Below are positions 14,609 to 22,600 of a DNA stretch of 64,000 nucleotides, one piece after another. Within the stretch, counting starts at the first letter, position 1, and every line of letters begins with the position of its first letter. The notes beneath the pieces were generated by a model, which did not search any database, had not been told where the DNA came from, and was given only the letters and a program-made list of their open reading frames with translations. This DNA comes from RPRB01 sp035519675. GTDB lineage: Bacteria; Myxococcota; Myxococcia; Myxococcales; Myxococcaceae. The stretch covers positions 55,609-119,608 of the forward strand of contig DATIWB010000002.1 of NCBI GenBank assembly GCA_035519675.1, given 5' to 3'. A program made the translations under genes and the position numbers.

Positions 14609-15051
14609 CACAGCTTCCCCCACAGGGCGGGCAGCCACTCCACCATCAGCTTGTAGCTCAGCGTGTCGATGGCGAAGAGCACCACCCCCGCCACCAGCGA
14701 GGCCACCACCACCGCGACGGTCGAGACCCTGGTCTCCTCCCAGCTGGGCCAGGTGACGCGCATCAGCTCCGAGGCAGTCTCGAACGCCAGGTGGCGGATC
14801 TTCGGGCTCGCCCAGGCTCCACCCAGCAGCCCCACGGTCAGCGCGATCGCCACCAGCGAGCTGTAGGTCCACTCCTCGGCGCCCTCGATCAGCGGCCGGT
14901 CGGGCAGACCCACCGCCACCCAGGCCGGGGCGAGGACGTGCTTCAGCCACAGCACCAACACGATGCCCAGGAAGAGCGTGAAGATGACCACCAGCCGCTC
15001 GGGCGTCATCGCGGAGCGGTTGGCGACGGTCGTTGCGTCGTTGGCTGCCAT
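14608..15051 (-). CDS. secE: Preprotein translocase subunit SecE
   Basis: Essential clamp subunit of the SecYEG channel; 147 residues with three predicted membrane helices (about 20-41, 64-82 and 109-130), as in the longer enterobacterial type. The cytoplasmic signature ELMRVTWPSWEETR precedes the last helix. The start is ATG 15051; an upstream in-frame extension to 15114 would run through the tRNA-Trp gene and is rejected. The gene begins 5 nt after the tRNA 3' end and overlaps nusG by one base. Confidence 0.95.
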   Translation of the reverse strand: MAANDATTVANRSAMTPERLVVIFTLFLGIVLVLWLKHVLAPAWVAVGLPDRPLIEGAEEWTYSSLVAIALTVGLLGGAWASPKIRHLAFETASELMRVTWPSWEETRVSTVAVVVASLVAGVVLFAIDTLSYKLMVEWLPALWGKL

Positions 15052-15056
15052 AGATT

Positions 15057-15129
15057 CAGGCCAGGAGGGATTCGAACCCCCAACAGGCGGTTTTGGAGAC
15101 CGCTGCTCTACCATTGGAGCTACTGGCCT
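15057..15129 (-). tRNA. tRNA-Trp (CCA)
   Basis: 73 nt that fold as a full cloverleaf: acceptor AGGCCAG/CTGGCCT, an anticodon arm whose loop CTCCAAA gives anticodon CCA, and T-arm GGTTCGAATCC. CCA is not encoded at the 3' end. It lies between rpmG and secE in the same orientation, as in many bacteria. Confidence 0.97.
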
Positions 15130-15144
15130 AGAGCTTCGCTGACC

Positions 15145-15309
15145 TCAGACCTTCCCTTCCTTGTGGTCGGTGTGCTTGCGGCACCACGGGCAGAACTTGC
15201 TCAGCTCGAGCTTGTCCTGGCTCTTCCGCCGGTTCTTGGTCGTCGAGTAGTTCCGGCGCTTACACACCGGGCACTCGAGCGAGATGATGCTCCTGTTTCC
15301 CTTCGGCAT
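15145..15309 (-). CDS. rpmG: 50S ribosomal protein L33
   Basis: Small large-subunit protein of 54 residues, too short for many gene callers. It starts at ATG 15309 (MPKGNRSIISLECPVCKRRN) and ends with TGA at 15147-15145. Two CxxC pairs (Cys13/Cys16 and Cys40/Cys43) form the zinc ribbon, so this is the zinc-binding C+ form whose expression in other bacteria is not Zur-controlled. The YSTTKNRR segment is diagnostic. It lies between tuf and tRNA-Trp. Confidence 0.96.
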   Translation of the reverse strand: MPKGNRSIISLECPVCKRRNYSTTKNRRKSQDKLELSKFCPWCRKHTDHKEGKV

Positions 15310-15336
15310 GACTTCCTCGTTCTCCTGAACGGCACA

Positions 15337-15372
15337 GAGGGGAAGGCTGCTTGAAGAGGCAGCCCTCCCCTC
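15337..15372 (-). terminator. Hairpin between tuf and rpmG (possible partial terminator)
   Basis: The stem pairs GAGGGG-GGCTGC with GCAGCC-TCCCCTC (about 13 bp with a small bulge) around an 8 nt loop. It lies about 28 nt ahead of the rpmG start. No T-tract follows on the minus strand, so full termination is doubtful; processing or partial attenuation after the highly expressed tuf gene is likely. Confidence 0.4.
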
Positions 15373-15380
15373 CGCGGCGT

Positions 15381-15409
15381 CCGCCCCGGGAGTCTCCTCC
15401 CGGGGGCGG
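15381..15409 (-). terminator. GC-rich hairpin just downstream of tuf
   Basis: A near-perfect 12 bp stem (CCGCCCCCGGGAG / CTCCCGGGGCGG on the minus strand) begins 12 nt after the tuf stop. It lacks a T-run. With the hairpin at 15337-15372 it forms a double stem-loop that separates tuf from rpmG-secE-nusG. The role is inferred. Confidence 0.45.
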
Positions 15410-15420
15410 TCATCCTACTC

Positions 15421-16611
15421 CTACTCCAGGACCTCGGCGACGACCCCGGCGCCCACCGTCCGGCCGCCCTCGCGGATGGCGAACCGGAGCTCCTTCTCCA
15501 TGGCGATGGGGGTGATCAGCTCCACCTCGATCGCGATGTTGTCCCCCGGCATCACCATCTCCACGTTGTCCGGAAGCTTCACCGTCCCGGTCACGTCGGT
15601 GGTGCGGAAGTAGAACTGGGGCCGGTAGCCCTTGAAGAACGGGGTGTGGCGCCCGCCCTCCTCCTTGGTCAAGACGTAGATCTGCGCCTTGAACTTGGTG
15701 TGCGGGGTGATGCTGCCCGGCTTGGCCAGCACCTGTCCGCGCTCCACGTCCTCGCGCTTCAGGCCGCGGAGCAGCGCGCCGATGTTGTCCCCGGCAATGC
15801 CCTCGTCGAGCAGCTTCCGGAACATCTCCACGCCGGTCACCACGGTCTTCGTCGTCGGGCGGAGACCGACGATCTCCACCTCCTCGCCGACCTTGATCTT
15901 CCCGCGCTCCACGCGGCCGGTGGCCACCGTGCCGCGGCCGGCGATGGAGAACACGTCTTCCACCGGCATCAGGAAGGGCTTGTCCGTCTGCCGCTCCGGC
16001 GTCGGGATGTAGGTGTCGAGCGCGTCCATCAGCTTCATGATCGAGCCCTCGCCGATCTCGCTCGGGTCACCCTCCAGCGCCTTCAGCGCGCTGCCGGGGA
16101 TGATCGGGGTCTTGTCGCCCGGGAACTCGTACTTCTTGAGCAGATCCCGGACCTCCATCTCCACCAGCTCGCGGAGCTCGGGGTCGTCCAGCATGTCCAC
16201 CTTGTTCAGGTAGACCACGATGTACGGAACGCCGACCTGACGGGCGAGCAGGATGTGCTCGCGGGTCTGGGGCATCGGGCCGTCGGCGGCGCTCACCACC
16301 AGGATCGCCCCGTCCATCTGGGCGGCGCCGGTGATCATGTTCTTCACGTAGTCGGCGTGACCCGGGCAGTCCACGTGGGCGTAGTGCCGGTTCTTGGTCT
16401 GGTACTCCACGTGCGCGGTGGAGATGGTGATGCCGCGCTCCCGCTCCTCGGGGGCCTTGTCGATCTGATCGTAGGCCAGCGCCTGGGCTCCGCCCTGCTT
16501 CGCCAGCACCTTGGTGATGGCGGCGGTGAGGGTGGTCTTCCCGTGGTCAACGTGCCCGATGGTCCCCACGTTCACGTGGGGCTTGGTGCGCTCGAACTTT
16601 TCCTTGCTCAT
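15421..16611 (-). CDS. tuf: Translation elongation factor Tu
   Basis: GTPase that delivers aminoacyl-tRNA to the ribosome; 396 residues, the standard length. The start is ATG 16611 (MSKEKFERTKPHVNVGTIGH). The P-loop GHVDHGKT is at residues 19-26. The switch I region (ERERGITIST), the DCPGHADYVKNM motif and the NKVD guanine-specificity motif are all present. Domains II and III are intact to the C-terminus. It follows four tRNA genes, matching the thrU-tyrU-glyT-thrT-tufB order of E. coli. Whether a second tuf copy exists cannot be seen from this window. Confidence 0.98.
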   Translation of the reverse strand: MSKEKFERTKPHVNVGTIGHVDHGKTTLTAAITKVLAKQGGAQALAYDQIDKAPEERERGITISTAHVEYQTKNRHYAHVDCPGHADYVKNMITGAAQMDGAILVVSAADGPMPQTREHILLARQVGVPYIVVYLNKVDMLDDPELRELVEMEVRDLLKKYEFPGDKTPIIPGSALKALEGDPSEIGEGSIMKLMDALDTYIPTPERQTDKPFLMPVEDVFSIAGRGTVATGRVERGKIKVGEEVEIVGLRPTTKTVVTGVEMFRKLLDEGIAGDNIGALLRGLKREDVERGQVLAKPGSITPHTKFKAQIYVLTKEEGGRHTPFFKGYRPQFYFRTTDVTGTVKLPDNVEMVMPGDNIAIEVELITPIAMEKELRFAIREGGRTVGAGVVAEVLE

Positions 16612-16638
16612 TGTGCTCCTCTATCTCCGAACCTCGAA

Positions 16639-16714
<76 letters not shown>

Positions 16715-16746
16715 TTGCTGCTGGTCTTCGCTCCACGACTTCGTGT

Positions 16747-16822
<76 letters not shown>

Positions 16823-16844
16823 CTGCTGCTCCCTAGTGCCTGGT

Positions 16845-16928
16845 TGGAGGGGGTTGGATTCGAACCAACGAAGGCGTAGAGCCGGCAGATTTACAGTCTG
16901 CTCCCTTTGGCCGCTTGGGTACCCCTCC
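16845..16928 (-). tRNA. tRNA-Tyr (GTA)
   Basis: A class II tRNA of 84 nt with acceptor GGAGGGG/CCCCTCC, anticodon loop CTGTAAA (GTA) and a long variable arm. The discriminator A is followed by ACCA, so a CCA lies one base further than expected and is probably not a true encoded end. Confidence 0.95.
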
Positions 16929-16992
16929 ATGTGTGCTTCGTTCGCCGGCTGCCTGCCTTCCATCTCCTACGCCGTCCTCGGGTTCGCCTCCT

Positions 16993-17065
16993 GGCCGGCG
17001 GCGGGGGTCGAACCCGCGACCTACTGATTACAAATCAGTTGCTCTACCTGCTGAGCTACACCGGC
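16993..17065 (-). tRNA. tRNA-Thr (TGT)
   Basis: Cloverleaf with acceptor GCCGGTG/CGCCGGC (one G-U pair) and anticodon loop TTTGTAA, giving TGT. No CCA is encoded, and the discriminator reads C. It is the first tRNA of the cluster, 60 nt after the rlmB stop; no strong promoter is seen in that gap, so read-through from rlmB is possible. Confidence 0.94.
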
Positions 17066-17125
17066 AAGCAGCTCGCCGCGGCCCCCAGGGTACACTTCGC
17101 CAGGGCCCCGGAAGGGCTGGGCCTT

Positions 17126-17917
17126 TTATGGGACGGACTTGGCCGGAGTCAAGGCGAACGCCCCCCCAGCCGCCCCCCGCTGCCGGGCGACCTCGTACAG
17201 CACCAGCGCCGCCGACACCGAGGCGTTCAGTGACGCCACCCGGCCCGCCATCGGGATGCGCAAGCGCAGGTCGCAGTGCTTCAGCACCCCGGGGCGTACC
17301 CCGGCCCCCTCGCCCCCGATGACCACCGCCAGCGGCCCGTCCAGCCGGGCGTCCCAGAGCGCCTGGTCCCCCCCCGGGTCGGCCGCCGCTACCCAGAGCC
17401 CGGCAGCCTTCAGCTCCTCGAGCGCCCGGGAGAGGTTGGTCACCCGCGCCACCGGAACGTGCTCCACCGCCCCGGCCGAGGCCCGCGCCACCGTCGCCGT
17501 CACCCCCACCGAGCGGTCCCTGGGGAGCACCACCCCGTGGACGCCGAGCGCGTCGGCCGAGCGGATCACCGCCCCCAGGTTGTGCGGATCCTGCAGCCCG
17601 TCGAGCACCACCACCAGCGGCGGGCGCCCCGACGCCGCCGCCCCGGCGAGCACGTCGTCGAGCGAGGCGTAGGCGAACTCGCGCAGCCGGGCTGCCACGC
17701 CCTGGTGCACCCCGCCCTCCACCATCGCCGCCAGCCGCTCCCGCGGGACGCGCTCCACCGTGATCCGGAAGTCGCGCGCCCGGCTGAGGATCTCCGCGGC
17801 GGCGCGGGGGGGCACGCTGCCCTCGAGCACGTAGACCCGCTCGACGTCGCCGGGGTGCGCGCGCAGCGCCTCGAGCACCGGGTGGATGCCGTGCACCGTC
17901 CGGCTCTCCCCCGGCAT
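17126..17917 (-). CDS. rlmB: SpoU-family rRNA 2'-O-methyltransferase (RlmB type)
   Basis: A SpoU/TrmH-family enzyme that in RlmB methylates the ribose of G2251 in 23S rRNA; 263 residues. An N-terminal substrate-binding domain (VHGIHPVLEALRAHPGDVER) is followed by the knotted SAM-binding domain. That domain shows motif 1 around DGLQDPHNLGAVIRSADALG, motif 2 VIGGEGAGVRPGVLKHCD, and motif 3 IPMAGRVASLNASVSAALVL. The start is ATG 17917, 7 nt after the stop of the preceding gene. It lies upstream of the tRNA cluster on the same strand. RlmB is the best fit, but other SpoU members (for example TrmH-type enzymes) cannot be excluded from sequence alone. Confidence 0.88.
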   Translation of the reverse strand: MPGESRTVHGIHPVLEALRAHPGDVERVYVLEGSVPPRAAAEILSRARDFRITVERVPRERLAAMVEGGVHQGVAARLREFAYASLDDVLAGAAASGRPPLVVVLDGLQDPHNLGAVIRSADALGVHGVVLPRDRSVGVTATVARASAGAVEHVPVARVTNLSRALEELKAAGLWVAAADPGGDQALWDARLDGPLAVVIGGEGAGVRPGVLKHCDLRLRIPMAGRVASLNASVSAALVLYEVARQRGAAGGAFALTPAKSVP

Positions 17918-17924
17918 GGGCGGC

Positions 17925-18362
17925 TTACTCCACCGTCACCGGGACGGAGAGCGTCTTCTGCTGCCGCAGGCACAGCTGCTCGGTGCAGACGAAGAAGGTC
18001 ATCTTCGCCTCGACCGACCCCGGCCCCTTGCCCTGAGCCGCCAGCGGCACCTCGAACCGCGGGTCCGGGTACTTCACCCCCGCCGAGGGCTTCCGCACCG
18101 AGTCCCCGTAGACCAGCTGGGTCTTCTCCGGCGTCACCGCCCCGGTGCCCGAGAGCTGGATCCGCAAGGGGGCCTCGTCAGAGACGTGCGCGCCCTTCAG
18201 GCTCTGGATCTCCAGGACCAGCGTGCCCTTCTTCCCCGCCCCGACCTTCGCCGTCGTCCCCTCGGTGCTGAGCGTGTAGAGCGTGGTGGGGTCCACCTCG
18301 GCCGCCAAGGCGAGGGTGGCGACGAGCAGTCCGGACAGGGACATCGTTCTGGAGAGGCGCAT
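17925..18362 (-). CDS. Exported DsbD-N-like (disulfide-corrector type) protein
   Basis: A small exported protein of 145 residues. ATG 18362 begins MRLSRTMSLSGLLVATLALA, a signal peptide, 13 nt after the upstream stop; a TTG at 18374 is an alternative that overlaps that stop. The beta-rich remainder ends with FVCTEQLCLRQQKTLSVPV, a Cys-x4-Cys arrangement like that in the periplasmic N-terminal domain of the thiol reductase DsbD. No membrane-spanning DsbD part is present. It may accept or pass on electrons in the periplasm; this is inferred. It lies between the ATP-grasp gene and rlmB in one orientation. Confidence 0.6.
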   Translation of the reverse strand: MRLSRTMSLSGLLVATLALAAEVDPTTLYTLSTEGTTAKVGAGKKGTLVLEIQSLKGAHVSDEAPLRIQLSGTGAVTPEKTQLVYGDSVRKPSAGVKYPDPRFEVPLAAQGKGPGSVEAKMTFFVCTEQLCLRQQKTLSVPVTVE

Positions 18363-18375
18363 GACCCTGGCCAAC

Positions 18376-19344
18376 CTAACAAGAAGCCCGGGCCCGCTTC
18401 AGCGGTCTGGGCGCGGGGCGCTGCCGCCTGGACATCGCCGGCAGGGGCGAGGGGTCCAGGGCCGGGGGGCGCTCGCGGGCGATCTGCTCGGCGCGGACCA
18501 CGATGGGCGTCGCCAGATCCTGGCCCACCGCCTTCTCCATCTCGGCGAGCCCGGGGCTGGAGTGCACCTCGAACACCTTGGGATGCCCGTGCACGTCGAG
18601 CATGTCCACTGCCGCCACCTCGAGGCCGATGAGCCGCGCCGCCTCGGCAGCGGCCCTGCGCTGGGCCTCGGTCAGGGTGATGCGCTCGAAGCGGGCGCCC
18701 CGGTTCAGGGTGTAGGCCAGGCGATTCATCCGCGGCCGGCGGCGCACCGCGGCCAGCGCCTTGCCGCCCACCACCAGCACCCGAACGTCCCGGCCGGCCT
18801 TCCGCACGTACTCCTGGACCAGCAGGTTGTGCCCCAACCCGAGGATGGCCTCCAGCGCCGCCTCGAGCGAGTTGAGCGTCTCGCAGACCATCACCCCGCG
18901 GTCGTCGGCGCCGCCGAGCAGCTTCACCAGCACCGGCACCCCACCCACCAGCCGCACCATGGCCTTGAGGTCGCCGGCGCTCCTGGCCATCACCGTGGCC
19001 GGCACCGAGATGCCGTGCGCCGAGAGCAGCTGCAGGCAGCGCATCTTGTTGCGGGCCTGGGCGATGGCCGAGGCGGTGTTCATCACCGGCACCCCCAGCA
19101 TCCCGAACTGGTTCACCACCGCCAGGCCGTAGGTGGTGATGGACTGGGCGATCCGGGGGAGCACCACGTCCGGCAGCGCCACCTTCCGGCGCCGGTAGAG
19201 CAGCTGCGCCCGGGTCCCGTCGAGGTGCATCTCCACCTGGACCGGGTCGAGGACCCGCACCGAGTGCCCGCGCGCACGCGCCGCCGCCGCCAGCCGGGCG
19301 GTGGAGGGGACGGACACGGAGCGGGAGAGGAGGGTGAGTCGCAC
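18376..19344 (-). CDS. RimK-like ATP-grasp ligase
   Basis: ATP-grasp enzymes of the RimK group form amide bonds, often adding glutamate to proteins or small molecules. The protein has 322 residues. I chose GTG 19344, directly after GGAGGCCCC; a longer reading exists to 19554 but looks non-coding. Visible elements are the substrate domain (LPDVVLPRIAQSITTYGLAV), the ATP-binding segment (VPVLVKLLGGADDRGVMVCE), LVQEYVRKAGRDVRVLVVGG, and the metal-binding end VFEVHSSPGLAEMEKAVGQD. The C-terminal ~35 residues are basic and Pro-rich. The true substrate is unknown. It stands alone between a VWA lipoprotein gene and the DsbD-like gene. Confidence 0.8.
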   Translation of the reverse strand: MRLTLLSRSVSVPSTARLAAAARARGHSVRVLDPVQVEMHLDGTRAQLLYRRRKVALPDVVLPRIAQSITTYGLAVVNQFGMLGVPVMNTASAIAQARNKMRCLQLLSAHGISVPATVMARSAGDLKAMVRLVGGVPVLVKLLGGADDRGVMVCETLNSLEAALEAILGLGHNLLVQEYVRKAGRDVRVLVVGGKALAAVRRRPRMNRLAYTLNRGARFERITLTEAQRRAAAEAARLIGLEVAAVDMLDVHGHPKVFEVHSSPGLAEMEKAVGQDLATPIVVRAEQIARERPPALDPSPLPAMSRRQRPAPRPLKRARASC

Positions 19345-19397
19345 GGGGCCTCCGGCGACCGTACGACCGGCCCCCGGCGCCGGCAAGCCGCGGGCGG

Positions 19398-20732
19398 CTA
19401 CAGGACCTTGAGGATCCGGATCTGCACGTTCACCGGGTTCGCCCCGGTCGACGCCTTCAGCTGCTCGCAGGTCGGCTTTCCGGCGACGAACTCCACCGCC
19501 GGCCCGGGCAGGGCATTGACCGAGGTGGTGCTCCCTGGCGGGACGTAGACCCAAGTCTCCGGGCCGGGCTGGATGGCCGTGTCGTTCACCAGCACGCTCA
19601 GCAGGGACACGTCGGTCGGGACCTCGGTGAGCGGTCGCTCGCAGACCCCGGCCACTGGCGCGGTGATCTGCTTCAGCACCTCGCCGAGGCTCGAGGCGTC
19701 ATTGGCCTGGTAGTACTGCTTCGTGCACCGGCCGGTCGCCAGGTCACAGGGGTTGTCGGCACTGCACGGCTGGTTCGGCGGCGTCCCCGGGCAGACGCGC
19801 GGGAAGCGGACGGCTCCGGCGACCGCGATCCGCTGCAGGGTGTCACGCGCCGTGGCGGTCCCGGCTTCGGCACCGAAGCCCACCACGTACGTCTGGACCG
19901 TCTTCCCCGCGAGGAACTGGGCCGCCGTCACCGCCTGATCCACGTCCAGGCACCCCGCGCCCTTGTACGGCGGGATGGTCGGCCCACAGTCGTCGAGCGC
20001 GGGACCGAACGTGCACTGGCAGGCCACCGTTCCGGCGCGCTCTTGCACCACCGGGTCACCGCTGCAGTTGGGCAGGCCGTCGGTGAAGAGGATGACGATC
20101 TGCTGGCGCGTGGTGTCGGTCACCAGCTGCGGCACGCTGGCGAGGAACGCGAGGCTCGCCGCGGTGGGTGTCCCGCCGCCGGTCCCAGTGGGCCCTGGCG
20201 AATTGCTGCTGGAGATGGCGTCGAGCGCCGCGCGCGTGGCATCCGCGGCCGCCTGCAGGGTCGCGTCATCGTCCTCCGGGGAGGTGGGGAGCGCGCTGGT
20301 CTGCTTGCTCGTGGGGCTGCAGCCGCCGCCGGTCGGGTTCTCCGGCTCGGGGAAGAGTGACAGCCCGTACCGCCCGATGAGCGGGAACTGGGTGATGTAG
20401 TTGTCGAGTGCCTTGACCAGCTCGCTCCACCGGGTCGGGCAGACCGCCGGGTTGCAGGGGTGCGCCTTCTGCGGATCCCCGCAGAGGGGGCCGTTGATCC
20501 CTCCCACGTGACACGCGGGGATGCTCCCATCCACCGGCTGGTCCATCGAGCCCGACTTGTCGACCAGCAGCATGAAGTTCGGCTTGTTGGCGACTGCCTG
20601 CACGTCCTCGCTGGTCTGTGTCTGCCCGATCGACAGCGGCTTCACCGGCTCGAAGTCGTAGGTCTGGCAGGCGCTGGCAGAGACGAGGAGCGCGAGGACG
20701 GCGGCACCACGAAGGACGTGCGAGGTGGGCAT
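19398..20732 (-). CDS. VWA-domain lipoprotein, paralogue 1
   Basis: A 444-residue surface or periplasmic lipoprotein. The signal peptide ends in a lipobox (SASAC, Cys22). A von Willebrand factor A domain has the metal-site DKSGS at residues 58-62, then T and D positions in SLAFLAS and ILFTDGLPNCSGD. Many cysteines occur in pairs (NPAVCPTRW, CQCTFG, CPGTPPNQPC), suggesting disulfides. The start is ATG 20732, chosen because it begins the signal peptide; an in-frame extension to 20789 does not. It is tandem with a paralogue at 20860-22134 on the same strand. The ligand is unknown; VWA proteins usually bind other proteins. Confidence 0.82.
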   Translation of the reverse strand: MPTSHVLRGAAVLALLVSASACQTYDFEPVKPLSIGQTQTSEDVQAVANKPNFMLLVDKSGSMDQPVDGSIPACHVGGINGPLCGDPQKAHPCNPAVCPTRWSELVKALDNYITQFPLIGRYGLSLFPEPENPTGGGCSPTSKQTSALPTSPEDDDATLQAAADATRAALDAISSSNSPGPTGTGGGTPTAASLAFLASVPQLVTDTTRQQIVILFTDGLPNCSGDPVVQERAGTVACQCTFGPALDDCGPTIPPYKGAGCLDVDQAVTAAQFLAGKTVQTYVVGFGAEAGTATARDTLQRIAVAGAVRFPRVCPGTPPNQPCSADNPCDLATGRCTKQYYQANDASSLGEVLKQITAPVAGVCERPLTEVPTDVSLLSVLVNDTAIQPGPETWVYVPPGSTTSVNALPGPAVEFVAGKPTCEQLKASTGANPVNVQIRILKVL

Positions 20733-20859
20733 GCGCGGCGTCCGAGCATACCTGCTCGGGGGGCCGGCAGCCCCATTTCGGAACGCCATCCCACATCCGC
20801 CGACCGGACCCTCCAGCCCACGGACTCGGCTCCGTCTCAGCCCCCCACGACGGGGGAAC

Positions 20860-22134
20860 TCAGAGCACCCGGAGGATGCGCAGGTCCAGCTTCACCGGGT
20901 TCTGCGCCGTCGACGCCTCGATCGCCGCGCACAGCGAGCCGAGGAACCGGATCGCCGGGCCACCGTCGGCCGGCGGGACGTAGTGCCAGGTGTCGGGCCC
21001 GGGACCGTACTTCGTACCGTTCAGGGTCAGGAGGATCAGGTCCTCCGACGTGGGTGCCGGGGTGATTGCCCGCAGGCACGGCTCGCGGTCCAGGCTGGCG
21101 CTGATCTCCGCCAGCGCCGCCCCGAGCTCGCGGCTGTCCTGCGCCTGGTGGTACTGCCGGAGGCACACCCCGCCCTGGCACGGATTCGCCGGGCCACAGG
21201 GCTGATCGTGCTGCGGCCCGGGGCAGAAGCGGGGGTAGGCCCCGGCCAGCGCCATTTCCTGAAGGACGATCGGCGCCTGCGCGCCCCCGTCGGTGCTGGC
21301 GCGGGTCTCGTCACCGAAGCCGATGACCACGACGTGGACCCCGCGCGCGGCCAGGTCCTGCACCGCCTGCACGGTGCGGTCCTTGTCCAGGCAGTCGTAG
21401 CTCACGCTCGACTGCGGCGGGCAGCGGTCCGCGGTGGCGGTGCATACGCAGCTCTCGGCAGGGATGCTGCCGTTGCAGTTGGGCAGCCCATCGGTGAGGA
21501 GCAGCACCAGGTCGAGCCGCAGCGGATCCAGCAGCGGCGCGTAGTCGGTGAAGAACGCCAGGCTCGGTCCGGTCGGCGTCGCGCCACCGGTGCCGATCGG
21601 GCCGGGTGGGTTCTGGCTCTTCACCGACGCCAGCGCGCTGCGGGCTGCCGCCGACAGCGCCGAGAGCGTGGCCGGCGAGTCGTCCTGCGGGTCGGCCGGG
21701 AGGTCCACCCGGGCCGCAGAGGTCGGCACGCAGTTGGGCTGCTCGGCCTGCGGCACCGGCTCGGGGAAGAACGACAACCCGAAGCGCACCGTCTGGGCCT
21801 GCGCCTGGAGGAAGGGGTCGAGCGCCAGGTTCAGCTCGCTCCAGCGGGTGGGGCAGACATTGGTGTTGCAGGGGTTGCTCTTGGCGCTGGCGCCCGTTCC
21901 ACAGATCGTCCCGGCCTGGGTACAGCCGGGGAGGCTCGAGTCGACGGGCTGGTCCATCGACCCCGACTTGTCGACCAGCACCATCACGTTGGGCTTGAAC
22001 TTCTTGATGACGATCGGCGTGCTGCTCTCCTCCTGGGAGATGGAGAGCGGCTCCACCGGGAGGAAGTCATACGTCTGGCAGGCGAGCACCGTGACCAGGA
22101 GCACCGCGCCGAGGGCGAACGGGCGAGAACGCAT
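20860..22134 (-). CDS. VWA-domain lipoprotein, paralogue 2
   Basis: A 424-residue paralogue of the following gene. It has the same lipobox region (VTVLACQTYDF, Cys19), the same DKSGSMDQPVDSS metal-site segment (about residues 55-67), the shared blocks NVCPTRWSEL and LLTDGLPNCNGS, and a shared C-terminal end (NPVKLDLRILRVL versus NPVNVQIRILKVL). ATG 22134 is preferred; GTG 22140 is two codons upstream, and neither has a clear ribosome binding site. The spacer to paralogue 1 is 127 nt. This gene is first in the transcription direction. Function is unknown. Confidence 0.8.
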   Translation of the reverse strand: MRSRPFALGAVLLVTVLACQTYDFLPVEPLSISQEESSTPIVIKKFKPNVMVLVDKSGSMDQPVDSSLPGCTQAGTICGTGASAKSNPCNTNVCPTRWSELNLALDPFLQAQAQTVRFGLSFFPEPVPQAEQPNCVPTSAARVDLPADPQDDSPATLSALSAAARSALASVKSQNPPGPIGTGGATPTGPSLAFFTDYAPLLDPLRLDLVLLLTDGLPNCNGSIPAESCVCTATADRCPPQSSVSYDCLDKDRTVQAVQDLAARGVHVVVIGFGDETRASTDGGAQAPIVLQEMALAGAYPRFCPGPQHDQPCGPANPCQGGVCLRQYHQAQDSRELGAALAEISASLDREPCLRAITPAPTSEDLILLTLNGTKYGPGPDTWHYVPPADGGPAIRFLGSLCAAIEASTAQNPVKLDLRILRVL

Positions 22135-22173
22135 CAGCACACCGAGGCAAGACTAGCAGGCACCCCACTGGTG

Positions 22174-22566
22174 TCAGAAGGTGAGCACGCGTGCGCCATC
22201 GGTGAGGCGCCACAGCGCTGCCAGCCCGAGCACCTCGTCCAGCACCCGCTCCGCCTCGACCAGCGAGACGCCGGCCAGCTTGAGCATCGTGTCGCAGGCG
22301 ATGCAGCGGGCTCCGAGCCCGCGCGCCTCGGCCAGCAGCTGCGCCGGCGGTGGCACGCCCACGCCCTCGGCCCGGGCCCCCTCGGCCAGCTCACGGTCGG
22401 ACTGGGCACGGCCGAAGTCCCCGCGGCACAGCTGGCGGAGCGCCTCGAAGGCGAAGACCAACACCACCTCGTCCCCCAGGGCTACCGCGGTGATGCCCAT
22501 GGACGCCGCCTGGTAGGCCGGCTCGTAGCCGCCGCGCTGCACGATGAACACCACCCGTCCGGCCAT
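22174..22566 (-). CDS. DsrE/DsrF-like protein
   Basis: A 130-residue soluble protein. It has the DsrE-like alpha/beta pattern: an opening strand VVFIVQRGGYEPAYQAASMG, a central VVLVFAFEALRQL, and RCIACDTMLKLAGV, which carries the cysteine typical of sulfur-carrier DsrE/TusD relatives (in CIACDT). The family handles persulfide sulfur or forms small oligomers; the actual role here is unknown. The start is ATG 22566; a much longer in-frame reading to 24075 covers other genes and is rejected. It is transcribed divergently from the HEAT-repeat lipoprotein, with only 34 nt between the two starts. Confidence 0.65.
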   Translation of the reverse strand: MAGRVVFIVQRGGYEPAYQAASMGITAVALGDEVVLVFAFEALRQLCRGDFGRAQSDRELAEGARAEGVGVPPPAQLLAEARGLGARCIACDTMLKLAGVSLVEAERVLDEVLGLAALWRLTDGARVLTF

Positions 22567-22600
22567 GTCTCGCCCCGAGGGTACACTCCGCCGCCGCCCC

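Noticed and set aside
15337..15409. Strong Rho-independent terminator after tuf
   Set aside because: The hairpins are convincing but have no T-run after them, so full termination is not supported; kept as partial terminator or processing hairpins with low confidence.
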